A stretch of 22,270 nucleotides of DNA, taken from contig CAJUIV010000024.1 in assembly GCA_910586905.1 (NCBI GenBank), positions 1-22,270 on the forward strand. Direction: 5' to 3'. The notes beneath the pieces are model-generated. The model saw nothing but the letters and a program-made list of their open reading frames with translations, was not told the origin of the DNA and searched no databases. Both the position numbers and the translations under genes were made by a program. Below are positions 6,918-15,428 of the stretch, piece after piece (position 1 is the first letter of the stretch; each line of letters begins with the position of its first letter). This DNA is from an uncultured Christensenellaceae bacterium (GTDB lineage: Bacteria; Bacillota; Clostridia; Christensenellales; CAG-314).

Positions 6918-6963
6918 CGTCATTTCTCCCTAGCGCAGCAAGCGGAGAAATACAGCGTAGCGT
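6918..6963. repeat. Degenerate REP/MITE-like palindromic repeat
   Basis: ATTTCTCC (6922-6929) and GGAGAAAT (6944-6951) are perfect inverted arms around CTAGCGCAGCAAGC, preceded by CGTC and followed by ACAGCGTAGCG. The layout CGTCATTTC...AGCG.AGC.AGC.GGAGAAAT matches a type of short dispersed palindromic repeat common in intergenic DNA of many bacteria. The copy seems decayed, and it fills the gap between the GNAT gene and uvrA. Identification is by memory of the pattern, not by a search. Confidence 0.5.
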
Positions 6964-6967
6964 AACC

Positions 6968-6996
6968 TTGTAAAAAATCTGTAAAGTGTAAATAAT
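6968..6996 (+). promoter_or_regulatory. Possible weak promoter of uvrA
   Basis: TTGTAA (6968-6973) and AATAAT (6991-6996) are 17 bp apart. The layout TTGTAAAAAA...GTGTAAA resembles the polA promoter at 9874-9902. No LexA box was found here, so uvrA may depend partly on read-through from the uvrB promoter. Confidence 0.35.
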
Positions 6997-7011
6997 AATC
7001 AAAGGTAAAAT

Positions 7012-9822
7012 ATGAAAGATATAATCATAAAAAACGCAAAAGAGAATAATTTAAAAAGCGTAAGTCTGACTATTCCGCGCGATAAGCTGGTAGTTTTTAC
7101 AGGACTTTCCGGCAGCGGTAAGTCGTCGCTTGCGTTCGATACGATATTCGCCGAAGGACAGCGTAGATACGTCGAAAGTCTTTCCGCGTACGCCAGGCAG
7201 TTTTTGGGACAGATGGACAAGCCCGACGTAGAAAGCATCGAGGGATTGTCTCCGGCAATATCAATAGACCAAAAGACCACTTCGTCAAACCCCCGTTCGA
7301 CCGTAGGTACGGTAACGGAAATTTACGATTATCTCCGTTTGCTGTACGCGCGCATAGGTATTCCGTATTGTCCGCATTGCGGTTTGGAAATAACCAAAAC
7401 GACGGTAGACCAAATATGCGACCGCGTTATGACTTTGCCCGGCGGCACCAAGCTTCAAATACTTGCGCCTATTGTGCGAGGACGTAAAGGCGAATTTGCC
7501 AAGCAGTTCGAGCAGCTGAAACGTCAAGGTTTTATGCGCGTAATAGTAGACGGCAATATGTATACTTTAGACGAAGAAATCAAACTGGAAAAGAATAACA
7601 AGCATAATATAAGCGTTGTTATAGACCGTCTTGTCGTCAAGGCGGAAATGAATACGCGACTTTCCGACAGCATAGAAACGGCTTTAAAACTAGCAGAAGG
7701 TTTGGTAGTAGTGTCCGCCGACGGCGTGGATACTACCTATTCCGACAAATTCGCCTGTCCGGAATGTGGATTTACTTTGGAAGAAATGGAACCGCGTTCG
7801 TTTTCATTTAACAGTCCGTTCGGAGCTTGTTCCGAGTGTTTGGGATTGGGCTTCAAGCAGGAGTTCGACGAGCGGCTGATTCTGCCGGACGATTCTAAAA
7901 CTCTTCACGGCGGGGCGATACGTCTACTCGGTTTTAATCTCGGCGCGGCAAGCTGGATGCGTATGTATTTCGACGCGCTTGCTTTAAAATACGGTTTTTC
8001 ATGCGACGTGCCCGTCAGAGAATTGAGCAAATCTGCATACGACACGATTATGTACGGCAACGGCGGAGAAAAAGTTACCTGCGTGCTTGACGACGGGCGT
8101 ACGTTTAACGCCACGTGGGAAGGGGTAATCCCTATGATGACGCGTCGTCATAACGAGTGCAAGAGCGACTGGACGCGCGGAGAGTACGAAAAGTTTATGG
8201 TTGATAAACCCTGTCCGAAATGTCATGGTAAGCGTTTAAAAGACGAGGTTCTTTCCGTTAAAGTGGGCGGTCTCAATATATACGAAGTAGGCGAATTGTC
8301 CGTAGTTAAATCGCTGGATTTTTTCAATAATTTGCAGCTGGACGATACCCGCGCCAAAATTGCGTATATGGTACTAAAAGAAATAAAAGCCCGTTTAAAG
8401 TTTCTTGTAGACGTTGGTTTGGGATATTTAACTCTTAACCGCAGTTCGGGAACGTTATCGGGCGGCGAAGCGCAGCGTATACGTCTTGCAACGCAGATAG
8501 GCAGCGGACTTACCGGCGTAGTGTATATTTTGGACGAACCTAGCATAGGTCTTCATCAGCGGGACAACAACAAGCTGATTGCAACACTTACGAGACTCCG
8601 CGATATCGGCAACACGCTTATCGTAGTCGAACACGACGAAGATACGATTCGTTCCGCCGACTTCGTCGTTGACGTAGGTCCCGGCGCAGGCGTTCACGGC
8701 GGAGAAATAGTGTACGCGGGCGACGTTGAAGGTCTTAAAAAATGTCCGAGTTCTATAACGGGCAAATATCTTTCGGGAGAAATGTCTATTCCCGTGCCTT
8801 CCGAAAGGAGAAAGGGCAGCGGCAGTTTGCTGACCGTTACGGGCGCAAGTAAAAATAATCTAAAAAACATCGACGTAGGTTTTAAACTGGGTTGCTTAAA
8901 CGTTGTAACGGGCGTTTCGGGCAGCGGCAAAAGCAGTCTCGTAAACGAGGTGTTACTGCCGTATTTGGAAGAAAAACTCAACAGAGCTAAGCCGACGGAA
9001 ATAGCTTGCGAAAAAATCGGAGGAGTCGAAAATTTAGACAAAGTAATTTCCATTGATCAAAGCGCAATCGGTCGTACTCCGCGCAGTAATCCCGCTACTT
9101 ATACGGGAGTATTCACTATGATTCGCGACTTGTTCGCCTCTACGATGGACGCTAAGGAACGCGGCTACACGGCGGGACGTTTCAGTTTTAACGTCAAGGG
9201 CGGCAGGTGCGAGCATTGCGGCGGCGACGGTATTCTTAAAATAGCGATGAACTTTCTTCCCGACGTGTACGTTCCATGCGAAGTATGCCACGGCGCGCGG
9301 TACAACCGCGAAACGCTTGCGGTTAAGTATAAGGGCAAATCTGTCGCCGACGTACTTGATATGACGGTTGAGGAAGCGGTCGGATTTTTCGAAAATATAC
9401 AGTCTATCTATAATAAAATAAAAACTCTTAACGACGTGGGTTTGGGATATATAAAACTCGGTCAGCCGGCAACAACGCTTTCGGGCGGCGAGGCGCAGCG
9501 CGTAAAACTTGCTACCGAACTTTCCAAACGCAGCACCGGCAAGACTCTGTACATTTTGGATGAGCCTACGACGGGACTGCACACTCACGACGTGGCCAAA
9601 CTCATAACTATTCTTCAACGCCTTGTCGCAAGCGGAAATACGGTAATAGTGATAGAACATAATTTGGACGTTATCAAGGTGGCGGATTATATTGTAGACT
9701 TGGGGCCGGAAGGCGGCGACCAAGGCGGAACGGTAGTCGCGTGCGGCACTCCCGAGCAAATCGCTGCAAATGCCGACAGTTATACGGGACAGTTCTTAAA
9801 ATCCTTACTAAATAAATCTTAA
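7012..9822 (+). CDS. uvrA: UvrABC excinuclease subunit A
   Basis: The lesion-scanning ATPase of nucleotide excision repair. It works as a dimer that hands damaged DNA to UvrB. The protein is 936 aa, full length. It contains two ABC modules. The first has Walker A GLSGSGKSS (residues 31-39), the conserved RQFLGQMDKPDVESIEGL block, and the signature LSGGEAQRIRLATQIG with ILDEPSIGLHQRDN. The second has Walker A GVSGSGKSS (634-642) and LSGGEAQRVKLATELS with ILDEPTTGLH. Cysteine pairs for zinc occur as CPHCG, CPECGFTLEEMEPRSFSF...CSEC, CPKCHG and CEHCGGDG...CEVCHG. No key residue is missing. AAAGG lies about 8 nt before the ATG. A strong terminator follows, closing the uvrB-GNAT-uvrA cluster. Confidence 0.98.
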   Translation: MKDIIIKNAKENNLKSVSLTIPRDKLVVFTGLSGSGKSSLAFDTIFAEGQRRYVESLSAYARQFLGQMDKPDVESIEGLSPAISIDQKTTSSNPRSTVGTVTEIYDYLRLLYARIGIPYCPHCGLEITKTTVDQICDRVMTLPGGTKLQILAPIVRGRKGEFAKQFEQLKRQGFMRVIVDGNMYTLDEEIKLEKNNKHNISVVIDRLVVKAEMNTRLSDSIETALKLAEGLVVVSADGVDTTYSDKFACPECGFTLEEMEPRSFSFNSPFGACSECLGLGFKQEFDERLILPDDSKTLHGGAIRLLGFNLGAASWMRMYFDALALKYGFSCDVPVRELSKSAYDTIMYGNGGEKVTCVLDDGRTFNATWEGVIPMMTRRHNECKSDWTRGEYEKFMVDKPCPKCHGKRLKDEVLSVKVGGLNIYEVGELSVVKSLDFFNNLQLDDTRAKIAYMVLKEIKARLKFLVDVGLGYLTLNRSSGTLSGGEAQRIRLATQIGSGLTGVVYILDEPSIGLHQRDNNKLIATLTRLRDIGNTLIVVEHDEDTIRSADFVVDVGPGAGVHGGEIVYAGDVEGLKKCPSSITGKYLSGEMSIPVPSERRKGSGSLLTVTGASKNNLKNIDVGFKLGCLNVVTGVSGSGKSSLVNEVLLPYLEEKLNRAKPTEIACEKIGGVENLDKVISIDQSAIGRTPRSNPATYTGVFTMIRDLFASTMDAKERGYTAGRFSFNVKGGRCEHCGGDGILKIAMNFLPDVYVPCEVCHGARYNRETLAVKYKGKSVADVLDMTVEEAVGFFENIQSIYNKIKTLNDVGLGYIKLGQPATTLSGGEAQRVKLATELSKRSTGKTLYILDEPTTGLHTHDVAKLITILQRLVASGNTVIVIEHNLDVIKVADYIVDLGPEGGDQGGTVVACGTPEQIAANADSYTGQFLKSLLNKS

Positions 9823-9825
9823 TCA

Positions 9826-9859
9826 AAAATGCCCGTCGGCAATAAACGACGGGCATTTT
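9826..9859. terminator. Strong terminator after uvrA
   Basis: AAAATGCCCGTCG (9826-9838) pairs perfectly with CGACGGGCATTTT (9847-9859) around an 8-nt loop. The A and T runs on either side allow it to work in both directions. It separates uvrA from polA. Confidence 0.9.
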
Positions 9860-9873
9860 ATGCGCTTTTTAGA

Positions 9874-9902
9874 TTGTAAAAAACGTCAAAATAGTGTAAA
9901 AT
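9874..9902 (+). promoter_or_regulatory. Promoter of polA-coaE
   Basis: TTGTAA (9874-9879) and TAAAAT (9897-9902) are separated by 17 bp, 28 nt before the polA start codon. Confidence 0.6.
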
Positions 9903-9930
9903 ATCTACAAATACTTTTTTCGGTGAAATT

Positions 9931-12465
9931 ATGTCAAATCAAAAATTATTGCTTATCGACGGCAACAGCATACTAAACAGAGCGTATTTTGCGCTTCCGC
10001 CTTTAAACGACAAAGACGGCTGTAACGTAAACGCGGTGTACGGCTTTGTTAATATATTATTAAAATGTCTGGATAACTACAAACCCGATAAACTTGTGGT
10101 AGCGTTCGATAAGCGAGGACACAATTTCCGCAAAGACTTGTATCCGGACTATAAAGCGAACCGTAAAGGTATGCCGGACGATTTGGCGCAACAAATGCCG
10201 GTTCTTCACGAACTTTTAAATCGTCTTTCTATAACCGTTGTCGAAAAGGAAGGCGTCGAAGCCGACGACATAATAGGCACCGTTTCAAAGTCTTTCGACG
10301 GCGAAAGTTTTATCGTTTCGGGAGATAGAGATATGTGGCAGCTCGTATCCGACAAAGTAACGGTATTGTACACGAAACGCGGCGTTACCGAAGTCGAAGT
10401 TATCACTCCAGAAACGCTTATGAGTAATTATAATTTGTGCCCTTCGCAAGTTATCGAATACAAAGCTCTTCGCGGCGATAGTTCGGACAATATTCCCGGA
10501 GTAAAGGGCGTCGGCGAAAAGACCGCCATGCTGCTGCTGTCAAAGTACGGCGATATCGAATTTCTGTATCAAAATATTCACAAGGAAAAAGGCGCTCTGC
10601 GCGAAAAACTGGAGCAGAATAAGGAATTGGCTTTTATTAGCCGCGTTTTGGCGACTATCGTTACCGATGCCGACGTAGAGTTCGACTTGACGGCAACCTC
10701 TACTTTGTCGTATAGCAATGAAGCGAAAGAATTGCTTGAAAAATTACAGTTTCGTACCGTTCTGGAAAAATTTGCCGTAGACAGCGGGGGTATGTTCGAA
10801 AATAATATAGAAGTGAGCAGCGAAGATATAATCTCAGCTGAACGTTTTGGCGAAGTACTGTCTCAAATGGAAAAATCGCCGTTTTTCGCGTTTCATTTTT
10901 CCGAAGGCTGCGTTATGCTGTCGAGCGATGCGAAAAAGCAATACAAAGTGTTGTGGTCCAATAACTTTCTGGACGAACTTAACGAGCAAACAGTCGTTGA
11001 TTCGCTTCGTCCTTTTTTGAAATGCCAAACGCCTAAAGCGGTGTACGACGTAAAAGCATTAAGGCATCTTCTAAACGCTTATGGACTCGCAATAGAAAAC
11101 GTAAGATACGATATATGTCTTATGCAGTATTTGGTGGAATACCGCGCGTATAAAGACTTGCCCGGTTTGTGTAAAGCATACGGTTACGACGATTTAGGCG
11201 CAGGTATATTTGCAGTGGCTGAAAAACTGCAATCGCTTTTGACTGAACACGGAGTTGAAAGTCTGTACTACGACGTTGAATTGCCTCTTGCGGATTTATT
11301 ATACCGTATGGAAATGGAGGGCGTCAAAGTCGATACCGAGCTGTTGGAAACGATGTCGCGCGAATTGAGCGATAAGCTCGCTTCTTTAAAATCTGAAATC
11401 TGGGAACTCGCCGGCGAAAAATTTAACGTTAACAGTCCTATGCAGCTTTCTTACGTTTTGTTCGATAAGCTCAATCTTCCTCACGGTAAAAAGACGCATC
11501 GCGAATACTATACAACAAATAACGAAGTGTTGGAAAAACTCGTCGATTTGCATCCTATAGCAGGTAAAATTTTGGAACATCGCAAATACGCCAAGTTGCT
11601 TAACACTTACGTTAACGGACTTAGACCGATGGTAAAAAACGGTTTGGTTCATACCACGTTCAATCAGTCTTTAACGTCTACGGGAAGATTATCTAGCAGC
11701 GACCCTAATTTACAAAACATTCCCATCCGTAATGAACTGGGCAAAGAAATACGCAAACTGTTTTGTTCCAAATACGGCGTGTTTGTCGGCGCGGATTATT
11801 CTCAAATAGAGTTGCGGCTTCTTGCGGCTTTTTCAGCGGACGATAATATGCTTGACAGCTTTAAGCGCGAAGAGGATATTCACGCGCGCGTTGCAGGTGA
11901 ACTTATGGGCGTGCCTCCTCAAATGGTTAACGCCGATATGCGCCGTATGGCAAAAGCGGTTAATTTCGGCATTATTTACGGAATAAGCGATTACGGACTT
12001 TCGCAAAGCACTAAGCTAAGCGTTAAAAAAGCCAGGGATTATATACAACTGTATTTCGAGCGATTTCCCAAAATCAAAGCGTATCTGGACGGCTGTGTGG
12101 AAAGCGTAAAAAACACCGGTTACGCGGTAACTATTACCGGCAGACGCAGACAAATACCCGAAATAAAATCGTCTAACTACAATTTGCGCAGCTTCGGCGA
12201 ACGAGCCGCTATGAATATGCCTTTGCAAGGCAGCGCGGCGGATATAATGAAAATCGCTATGCTTAAAGTCGATAACGCTATAAAACAAGCGGGGCTTAAA
12301 AGCAAAATCGTGATGCAAATACACGACGAACTTATCGTGGATTGTTATATTGACGAGGCGCAAACCGTAAAGGAAATATTGAAACGCGAAATGGAACGCG
12401 CGGTAGAACTGGCGTGCCCTTTAACAGTCGAAACCGAGGAGGGCGCGACGCTTTATGAAGCGTAA
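9931..12465 (+). CDS. polA: DNA polymerase I
   Basis: Fills gaps after excision repair and removes Okazaki primers. 844 aa, shorter than the 928 aa of E. coli and typical of Firmicutes. The N-terminal 5'-3' nuclease is intact: DGNS (D10), VAFDKRG, EADDIIG, GDRDMWQL, and RGDSSDNIPGVKGVGEKTA. The middle 3'-5' exonuclease region (about residues 290-450) lacks the metal-binding DxE of the first exo motif, where FFAFHFSEG stands, so proofreading is probably lost, as in many Gram-positive Pol I enzymes. The polymerase domain has STGRLSSSDPNLQNIP, GADYSQIELR (D622, E627), the O-helix R671-K675-F679 with NFGIIYG, and QIHDE (H798-E800). F679 corresponds to E. coli F762. The 3' end overlaps coaE by 11 nt. 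Confidence 0.97.
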   Translation: MSNQKLLLIDGNSILNRAYFALPPLNDKDGCNVNAVYGFVNILLKCLDNYKPDKLVVAFDKRGHNFRKDLYPDYKANRKGMPDDLAQQMPVLHELLNRLSITVVEKEGVEADDIIGTVSKSFDGESFIVSGDRDMWQLVSDKVTVLYTKRGVTEVEVITPETLMSNYNLCPSQVIEYKALRGDSSDNIPGVKGVGEKTAMLLLSKYGDIEFLYQNIHKEKGALREKLEQNKELAFISRVLATIVTDADVEFDLTATSTLSYSNEAKELLEKLQFRTVLEKFAVDSGGMFENNIEVSSEDIISAERFGEVLSQMEKSPFFAFHFSEGCVMLSSDAKKQYKVLWSNNFLDELNEQTVVDSLRPFLKCQTPKAVYDVKALRHLLNAYGLAIENVRYDICLMQYLVEYRAYKDLPGLCKAYGYDDLGAGIFAVAEKLQSLLTEHGVESLYYDVELPLADLLYRMEMEGVKVDTELLETMSRELSDKLASLKSEIWELAGEKFNVNSPMQLSYVLFDKLNLPHGKKTHREYYTTNNEVLEKLVDLHPIAGKILEHRKYAKLLNTYVNGLRPMVKNGLVHTTFNQSLTSTGRLSSSDPNLQNIPIRNELGKEIRKLFCSKYGVFVGADYSQIELRLLAAFSADDNMLDSFKREEDIHARVAGELMGVPPQMVNADMRRMAKAVNFGIIYGISDYGLSQSTKLSVKKARDYIQLYFERFPKIKAYLDGCVESVKNTGYAVTITGRRRQIPEIKSSNYNLRSFGERAAMNMPLQGSAADIMKIAMLKVDNAIKQAGLKSKIVMQIHDELIVDCYIDEAQTVKEILKREMERAVELACPLTVETEEGATLYEA

Positions 12466-13033
12466 AGTAGTTGCTATAACAGGCGGCATAGGCAGCGGTA
12501 AAACCCTGGTGAGAGATATTGTGCAAAAAAAAGGTTATTTTTCGATAGACTGCGACAGTCTTGCCAGAGAAGTGTCTTCCCGTCCGCAGGTAGTGCAATC
12601 CGTCGAACAACTTTTAGGAAGCGAATTCGTCGAAAACGGAAAACTTAACCGAAGAGCGATACGTAATAAAATTTTCTCCGATTGTAATCTGCTTGAATCT
12701 TATAACGCTTTATTTTTTGAGGAAGTAAAAAAACTACTTGACGAACGAATCGGAGGATTGCAGGGAAATGACGTCTCGCCGGTTTTTGTGGAAATTTCGG
12801 TATTCGACGCTTTCGAATATCCGTGGGACGAAGTATGGCTTGTAGAAGCGAAAAAACTAACGCGTGTAAACCGCGTGATGGAACGTGATCTAACCGACAG
12901 GCAAGTTGTAAGCGATATTATGTCGCGTCAGCGCGTTTGCCGTAAATATACGGTGAAACTGACCAACGACGGAACCGTTGACGATTTAAAAACGCAGGTT
13001 GAAACTGCTCTCGTTAATTTGCTTGAAAGCTAA
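12455..13033 (+). CDS. coaE: Dephospho-CoA kinase
   Basis: Phosphorylates the 3'-hydroxyl of dephospho-CoA, the final step of coenzyme A synthesis. 192 aa, normal for the family. The P-loop GGIGSGKT spans residues 10-17, followed by FSIDCDSLAREV, where the family has a D-A-D-x-L-A-R type motif. Later come VEISVFDAF in place of the usual VPLLFE-like lid motif, and RVNRVMERDLTDRQ, the lid region with its arginines. The start ATG lies within the last codons of polA (11-nt overlap), so translation is coupled. polA and coaE are neighbours in many Firmicutes, often with mutM between them; mutM is absent here. A terminator follows immediately. Confidence 0.94.
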   Translation: MKRKVVAITGGIGSGKTLVRDIVQKKGYFSIDCDSLAREVSSRPQVVQSVEQLLGSEFVENGKLNRRAIRNKIFSDCNLLESYNALFFEEVKKLLDERIGGLQGNDVSPVFVEISVFDAFEYPWDEVWLVEAKKLTRVNRVMERDLTDRQVVSDIMSRQRVCRKYTVKLTNDGTVDDLKTQVETALVNLLES

Positions 13034-13036
13034 TCG

Positions 13037-13081
13037 AAAAAGCTTTGATTTTTAAACTTATATCAATCAAAGCTTTTTTTT
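13037..13081 (+). terminator. Terminator after coaE
   Basis: AAAAAGCTTTGATT (13037-13050) pairs with AATCAAAGCTTTTT (13065-13078) around a 14-nt loop, followed by more T. It begins 3 nt after the coaE stop codon. Confidence 0.9.
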
Positions 13082-13391
13082 GTTATCAAATATGAAGCTA
13101 TTCGTTAAGTATTTACGGAAGAAAAAAAAACGTAATAATTTGATTGATTGGTTTTTTGTCGAATGAAAAAGAAAAGGTAACGGAATATTTTTTCGTCGCT
13201 TATTTGATTCCTCATATTGCGAATATTCAGTGTTCTTTGAATTTTTTTTCTTATAATCCGTGCTATTTAATTTTTTATGAAGATTATCGCATCGATTAAA
13301 CAAAATTGTCGCACCTTTACGTATCGTTATTTTTAATGACGGTATTAATTTATTTCTATACCTATTTTTAACTATAACGGGCGGTAAATAT
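13082..13391. other. AT-rich intergenic stretch without a convincing gene
   Basis: About 310 bases of very AT-rich DNA between the coaE terminator and the antiporter promoter. A 113-codon open frame exists on the minus strand across it (13067-13408). Its product is low-complexity and Lys/Asn/Phe-rich, it runs into the coaE terminator, and no ribosome binding site supports it. A 24-codon frame on the plus strand (13092-13166) encodes a Lys-rich peptide without a ribosome binding site. No RNA gene was recognised. Confidence 0.5.
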
Positions 13392-13420
13392 TTGACATAA
13401 AACAACAAAAAGCATAAAAT
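13392..13420 (+). promoter_or_regulatory. Promoter of the cation/proton antiporter
   Basis: TTGACA (13392-13397) and TAAAAT (13415-13420) are separated by 17 bp. The start codon follows after 85 nt. Confidence 0.75.
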
Positions 13421-13448
13421 ATTAAAGGCTTAAAATAAAGTTAAAATT

Positions 13449-13471
13449 TGCGTTGCGTTATTGCCAACGCA
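13449..13471 (+). promoter_or_regulatory. Hairpin in the antiporter leader
   Basis: TGCGTTG (13449-13455) pairs with CAACGCA (13465-13471) around a 9-nt loop, within the roughly 80-nt leader. It matches no riboswitch I know and is not followed by a T run. A role in translation control is possible but unproven. Confidence 0.35.
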
Positions 13472-13505
13472 TTTAACATTTTAAAACGTTTACAGAGGCA
13501 AAATA

Positions 13506-14987
13506 ATGAATACTTTGTTAGTAGTGGCTATAGCGCTTATATTGGGACTTCTGTCCACGCGCTTGATGAAACTTATCGGACTTCCCAACGTTACGGGTTA
13601 CTTAATTGTCGGACTTATAATAGGACCGTACGCTTTGGGCGGACTTATCCCCGGCGAAGAAACTAATCAGGCTTTCGAAAGTTTGGGAATAGTAAGCACC
13701 GTAGCTCTCGGCTTTATTGGATTTTCCATCGGCGTAGAATTTAAACTTTCTCACATAAAAGAAATAGGAAAAAGCGCCGTTGTGATAACTTTTTTCCAAG
13801 CTCTTGCGGCTACTTTATGCGTTGACGTGGCTTTGATTCTTATCGGTTTAATTCCCGGAATAAATATGCCTGTTCACGAAGCGATAATTTTGGGAGCTAT
13901 TGCGACGGCAACCGCGCCTGCGGCAACGCTTATGGTTGTGCGTCAGTACAAAGCCAAAGGCGTTGTTACGGGAACGTTGCTTCCGGTAGTAGCGCTTGAC
14001 GACGCCGTGGGTCTTATAGTATTCGCAGTGTCTAATTCCATTGCGCTGTCTCTTGCTCAATCCGCAATCAGCGCCGCGGGAGCGGTAAACGCTACGCAAA
14101 TGGCGTTGAGTATAGCTGTTTGGCCGTTCGTAGAAATATTGGCTTCGATTGCTATCGGCGCTGGAATCGGGGCGTTGCTATCGCTTATACCTCGGTTTTT
14201 CAAATCCCGCGATAACCGTACAATCGCAACAATCATAGCTGTTGCTTTGTCTCTAGGTATTTGCGAATTGTTTTCTTATTTGAAAGACAATTTCGGATGT
14301 CCGTTCGGTTTGTCCGATTTGCTCGTATGTATGATGGCAGGCGCAACGTTTGTAAATATGCGTAAGGAAGCGACTCAAATGATGGAGAGTACCGACCGCT
14401 GGACTCCCGTCGTTTTGATGCTGTTCTTTATTCTTTCGGGAGCGGAACTCAACGTTCGCATGTTTGCCGATTGGAGCGTAATAGTGTGTCTTGTTATATA
14501 TCTTGCAGCTCGTTGTTGCGGAAAGTATTTCGGCACTATGGCGGGCGCGGCGATTACGAAAACCGACAAAAAAGTGCGTAAATATTTGGGTATAACTTTG
14601 TTTCCGCAAGCTGGCGTAGCTATCGGTATGGCTACAATGTGCAAAACCGAATTTGAAAAACTTGCGAAAACACCCGGTATAAGTGCCGAAAACGCTTTGT
14701 ATTTTAGCGACATCGGAGCCAAAATTGTAACTATTACTATGTGCGCGGTTATGGTTTACGAGCTTTTCGGTCCCGTTCTTACCAAGTTGGCGCTTGCAAA
14801 AGCCGGAGAAATATCTCCCGAAAATCTCAGAAGACCCAAGCGCAGCAAAAAAGCATTGGCGGTTGCCGGCTCAGACGTAACTGCCGTTCCTACGGAATCG
14901 ACGGCTGAAAAGGTAACGCAGCAAAGCGCTCCCGTCGAATCGGTTGCGGACGTTACTCCGAACGATAATTCTGACGGCGCAAAATAG
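13506..14987 (+). CDS. Cation/proton antiporter (CPA2, Kef/NapA-like)
   Basis: A 493-aa membrane protein that should exchange Na+ or K+ for H+. About twelve hydrophobic segments fill residues 1-440. Family marks are STRLMKLIGLPNVTGYLIVG with LIIGPYALGG at the N-terminus, and the ion-binding region LLPVVALDDAVGLIVF with adjacent aspartates D165 and D166. GAIATATAPAATLMVVRQYK precedes it. A further conserved-looking block is LFPQAGVAIGMATM. There is no TrkA-type nucleotide-binding domain. The tail after about residue 440 is soluble: first basic (RRPKRSKK), then rich in Ala, Val, Thr, Ser and Glu, about 50 residues of low complexity. It has its own promoter and terminator. Ion specificity is not readable from sequence. 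AGAGG before the ATG supports the start. Confidence 0.87.
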   Translation: MNTLLVVAIALILGLLSTRLMKLIGLPNVTGYLIVGLIIGPYALGGLIPGEETNQAFESLGIVSTVALGFIGFSIGVEFKLSHIKEIGKSAVVITFFQALAATLCVDVALILIGLIPGINMPVHEAIILGAIATATAPAATLMVVRQYKAKGVVTGTLLPVVALDDAVGLIVFAVSNSIALSLAQSAISAAGAVNATQMALSIAVWPFVEILASIAIGAGIGALLSLIPRFFKSRDNRTIATIIAVALSLGICELFSYLKDNFGCPFGLSDLLVCMMAGATFVNMRKEATQMMESTDRWTPVVLMLFFILSGAELNVRMFADWSVIVCLVIYLAARCCGKYFGTMAGAAITKTDKKVRKYLGITLFPQAGVAIGMATMCKTEFEKLAKTPGISAENALYFSDIGAKIVTITMCAVMVYELFGPVLTKLALAKAGEISPENLRRPKRSKKALAVAGSDVTAVPTESTAEKVTQQSAPVESVADVTPNDNSDGAK

Positions 14988-14997
14988 ATTATATAAT

Positions 14998-15030
14998 AAA
15001 ACGCTTGAAATCAAAACTTTCAAGCGTTTT
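14998..15030. terminator. Terminator after the antiporter
   Basis: AAAACGCTTGAAA (14998-15010) pairs perfectly with TTTCAAGCGTTTT (15018-15030) around a 7-nt loop. The symmetric A and T runs allow function in both directions. Confidence 0.88.
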
Positions 15031-15075
15031 GCGATATAGCAAGGCAGTAAAATAACGGGGCGTATCGAACGTTAA

Positions 15076-15092
15076 CTGAAATTTTATTTCAG
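15076..15092. repeat. Perfect palindrome upstream of the small-gene pair
   Basis: CTGAAAT-TTT-ATTTCAG is a perfect 7-bp inverted repeat with a 3-nt centre, about 100 nt before the first small gene. It could be a repressor operator or a small hairpin. The flanks carry a loose direct repeat (TATCGAAC at 15063 and TATCGAAT near 15100). No clear promoter was found beside it; the best candidate -10, TATAAA at 15168-15173, lacks a good -35. Confidence 0.4.
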
Positions 15093-15194
15093 CCGCTAAT
15101 ATCGAATAGTAAAAAGTAATATCTCTTTTGTTACTCACATATCGGTCGGTATCCGCGCGTATTCGAGTATAAACAATATGTCTGGGATGAAATA

Positions 15195-15404
15195 ATGAGC
15201 AATTATCAGCCGCTGTGGGAATACGTTGTGAAAGCAGAAAAATTTCCGTTAAAAATGACTTTTAAAGAAATAGAAATATTGCTCGGTTTTCCGCTTAATC
15301 ACGCTTTTCTTTCAGAAAAGAAACAACTGCTTAAAATAGGAATAGTCGTAGAAAAAATCTCTTTAAAAGAAAAATATATTATTTTTAACACGGCGCGTCG
15401 ATAG
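15195..15404 (+). CDS. Small protein resembling a clostridial DUF7662-like family
   Basis: A 69-aa soluble protein. The pattern YQPLWEYV...MTFKEIEILLGFPLNHAF followed by KKQLLKIGIVVEKISLKEKYIIF resembles a small family seen in Firmicutes, in which an L-T-F-x-x-I-E-x-I-L-G-F-P core precedes a K-I-S-x-K-E-x-x-V-x-F strand. The family name is given from memory, and its function is unknown to me. The ribosome binding site is weak (GGGATGA shortly before the ATG). It precedes another small gene by 24 nt in the same direction, so the two probably form one unit. Confidence 0.65.
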   Translation: MSNYQPLWEYVVKAEKFPLKMTFKEIEILLGFPLNHAFLSEKKQLLKIGIVVEKISLKEKYIIFNTARR

Positions 15405-15428
15405 TTTTACGTGCAGAAGGAACTTACA

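Noticed and set aside
9034..9759. Open frame of 241 codons antisense to uvrA, and similar long antisense frames over rnfB (21115-21774) and rnfC/rnfD (16749-17627)
   Set aside because: They lie opposite well-identified genes with all motifs intact; codon bias of the real genes leaves the opposite frame open. No family motif was seen in them.
13092..13166. 24-codon frame on the plus strand encoding a Lys-rich peptide (with YLRKKKKRNN)
   Set aside because: It begins right behind the coaE terminator, without ribosome binding site or promoter; such short AT-rich frames are expected by chance.
13067..13408. Open frame of 113 codons on the minus strand between coaE and the antiporter
   Set aside because: The product is low-complexity and Lys/Asn/Phe-rich, the frame lies in very AT-rich DNA and runs into the coaE terminator, and no ribosome binding site precedes it.
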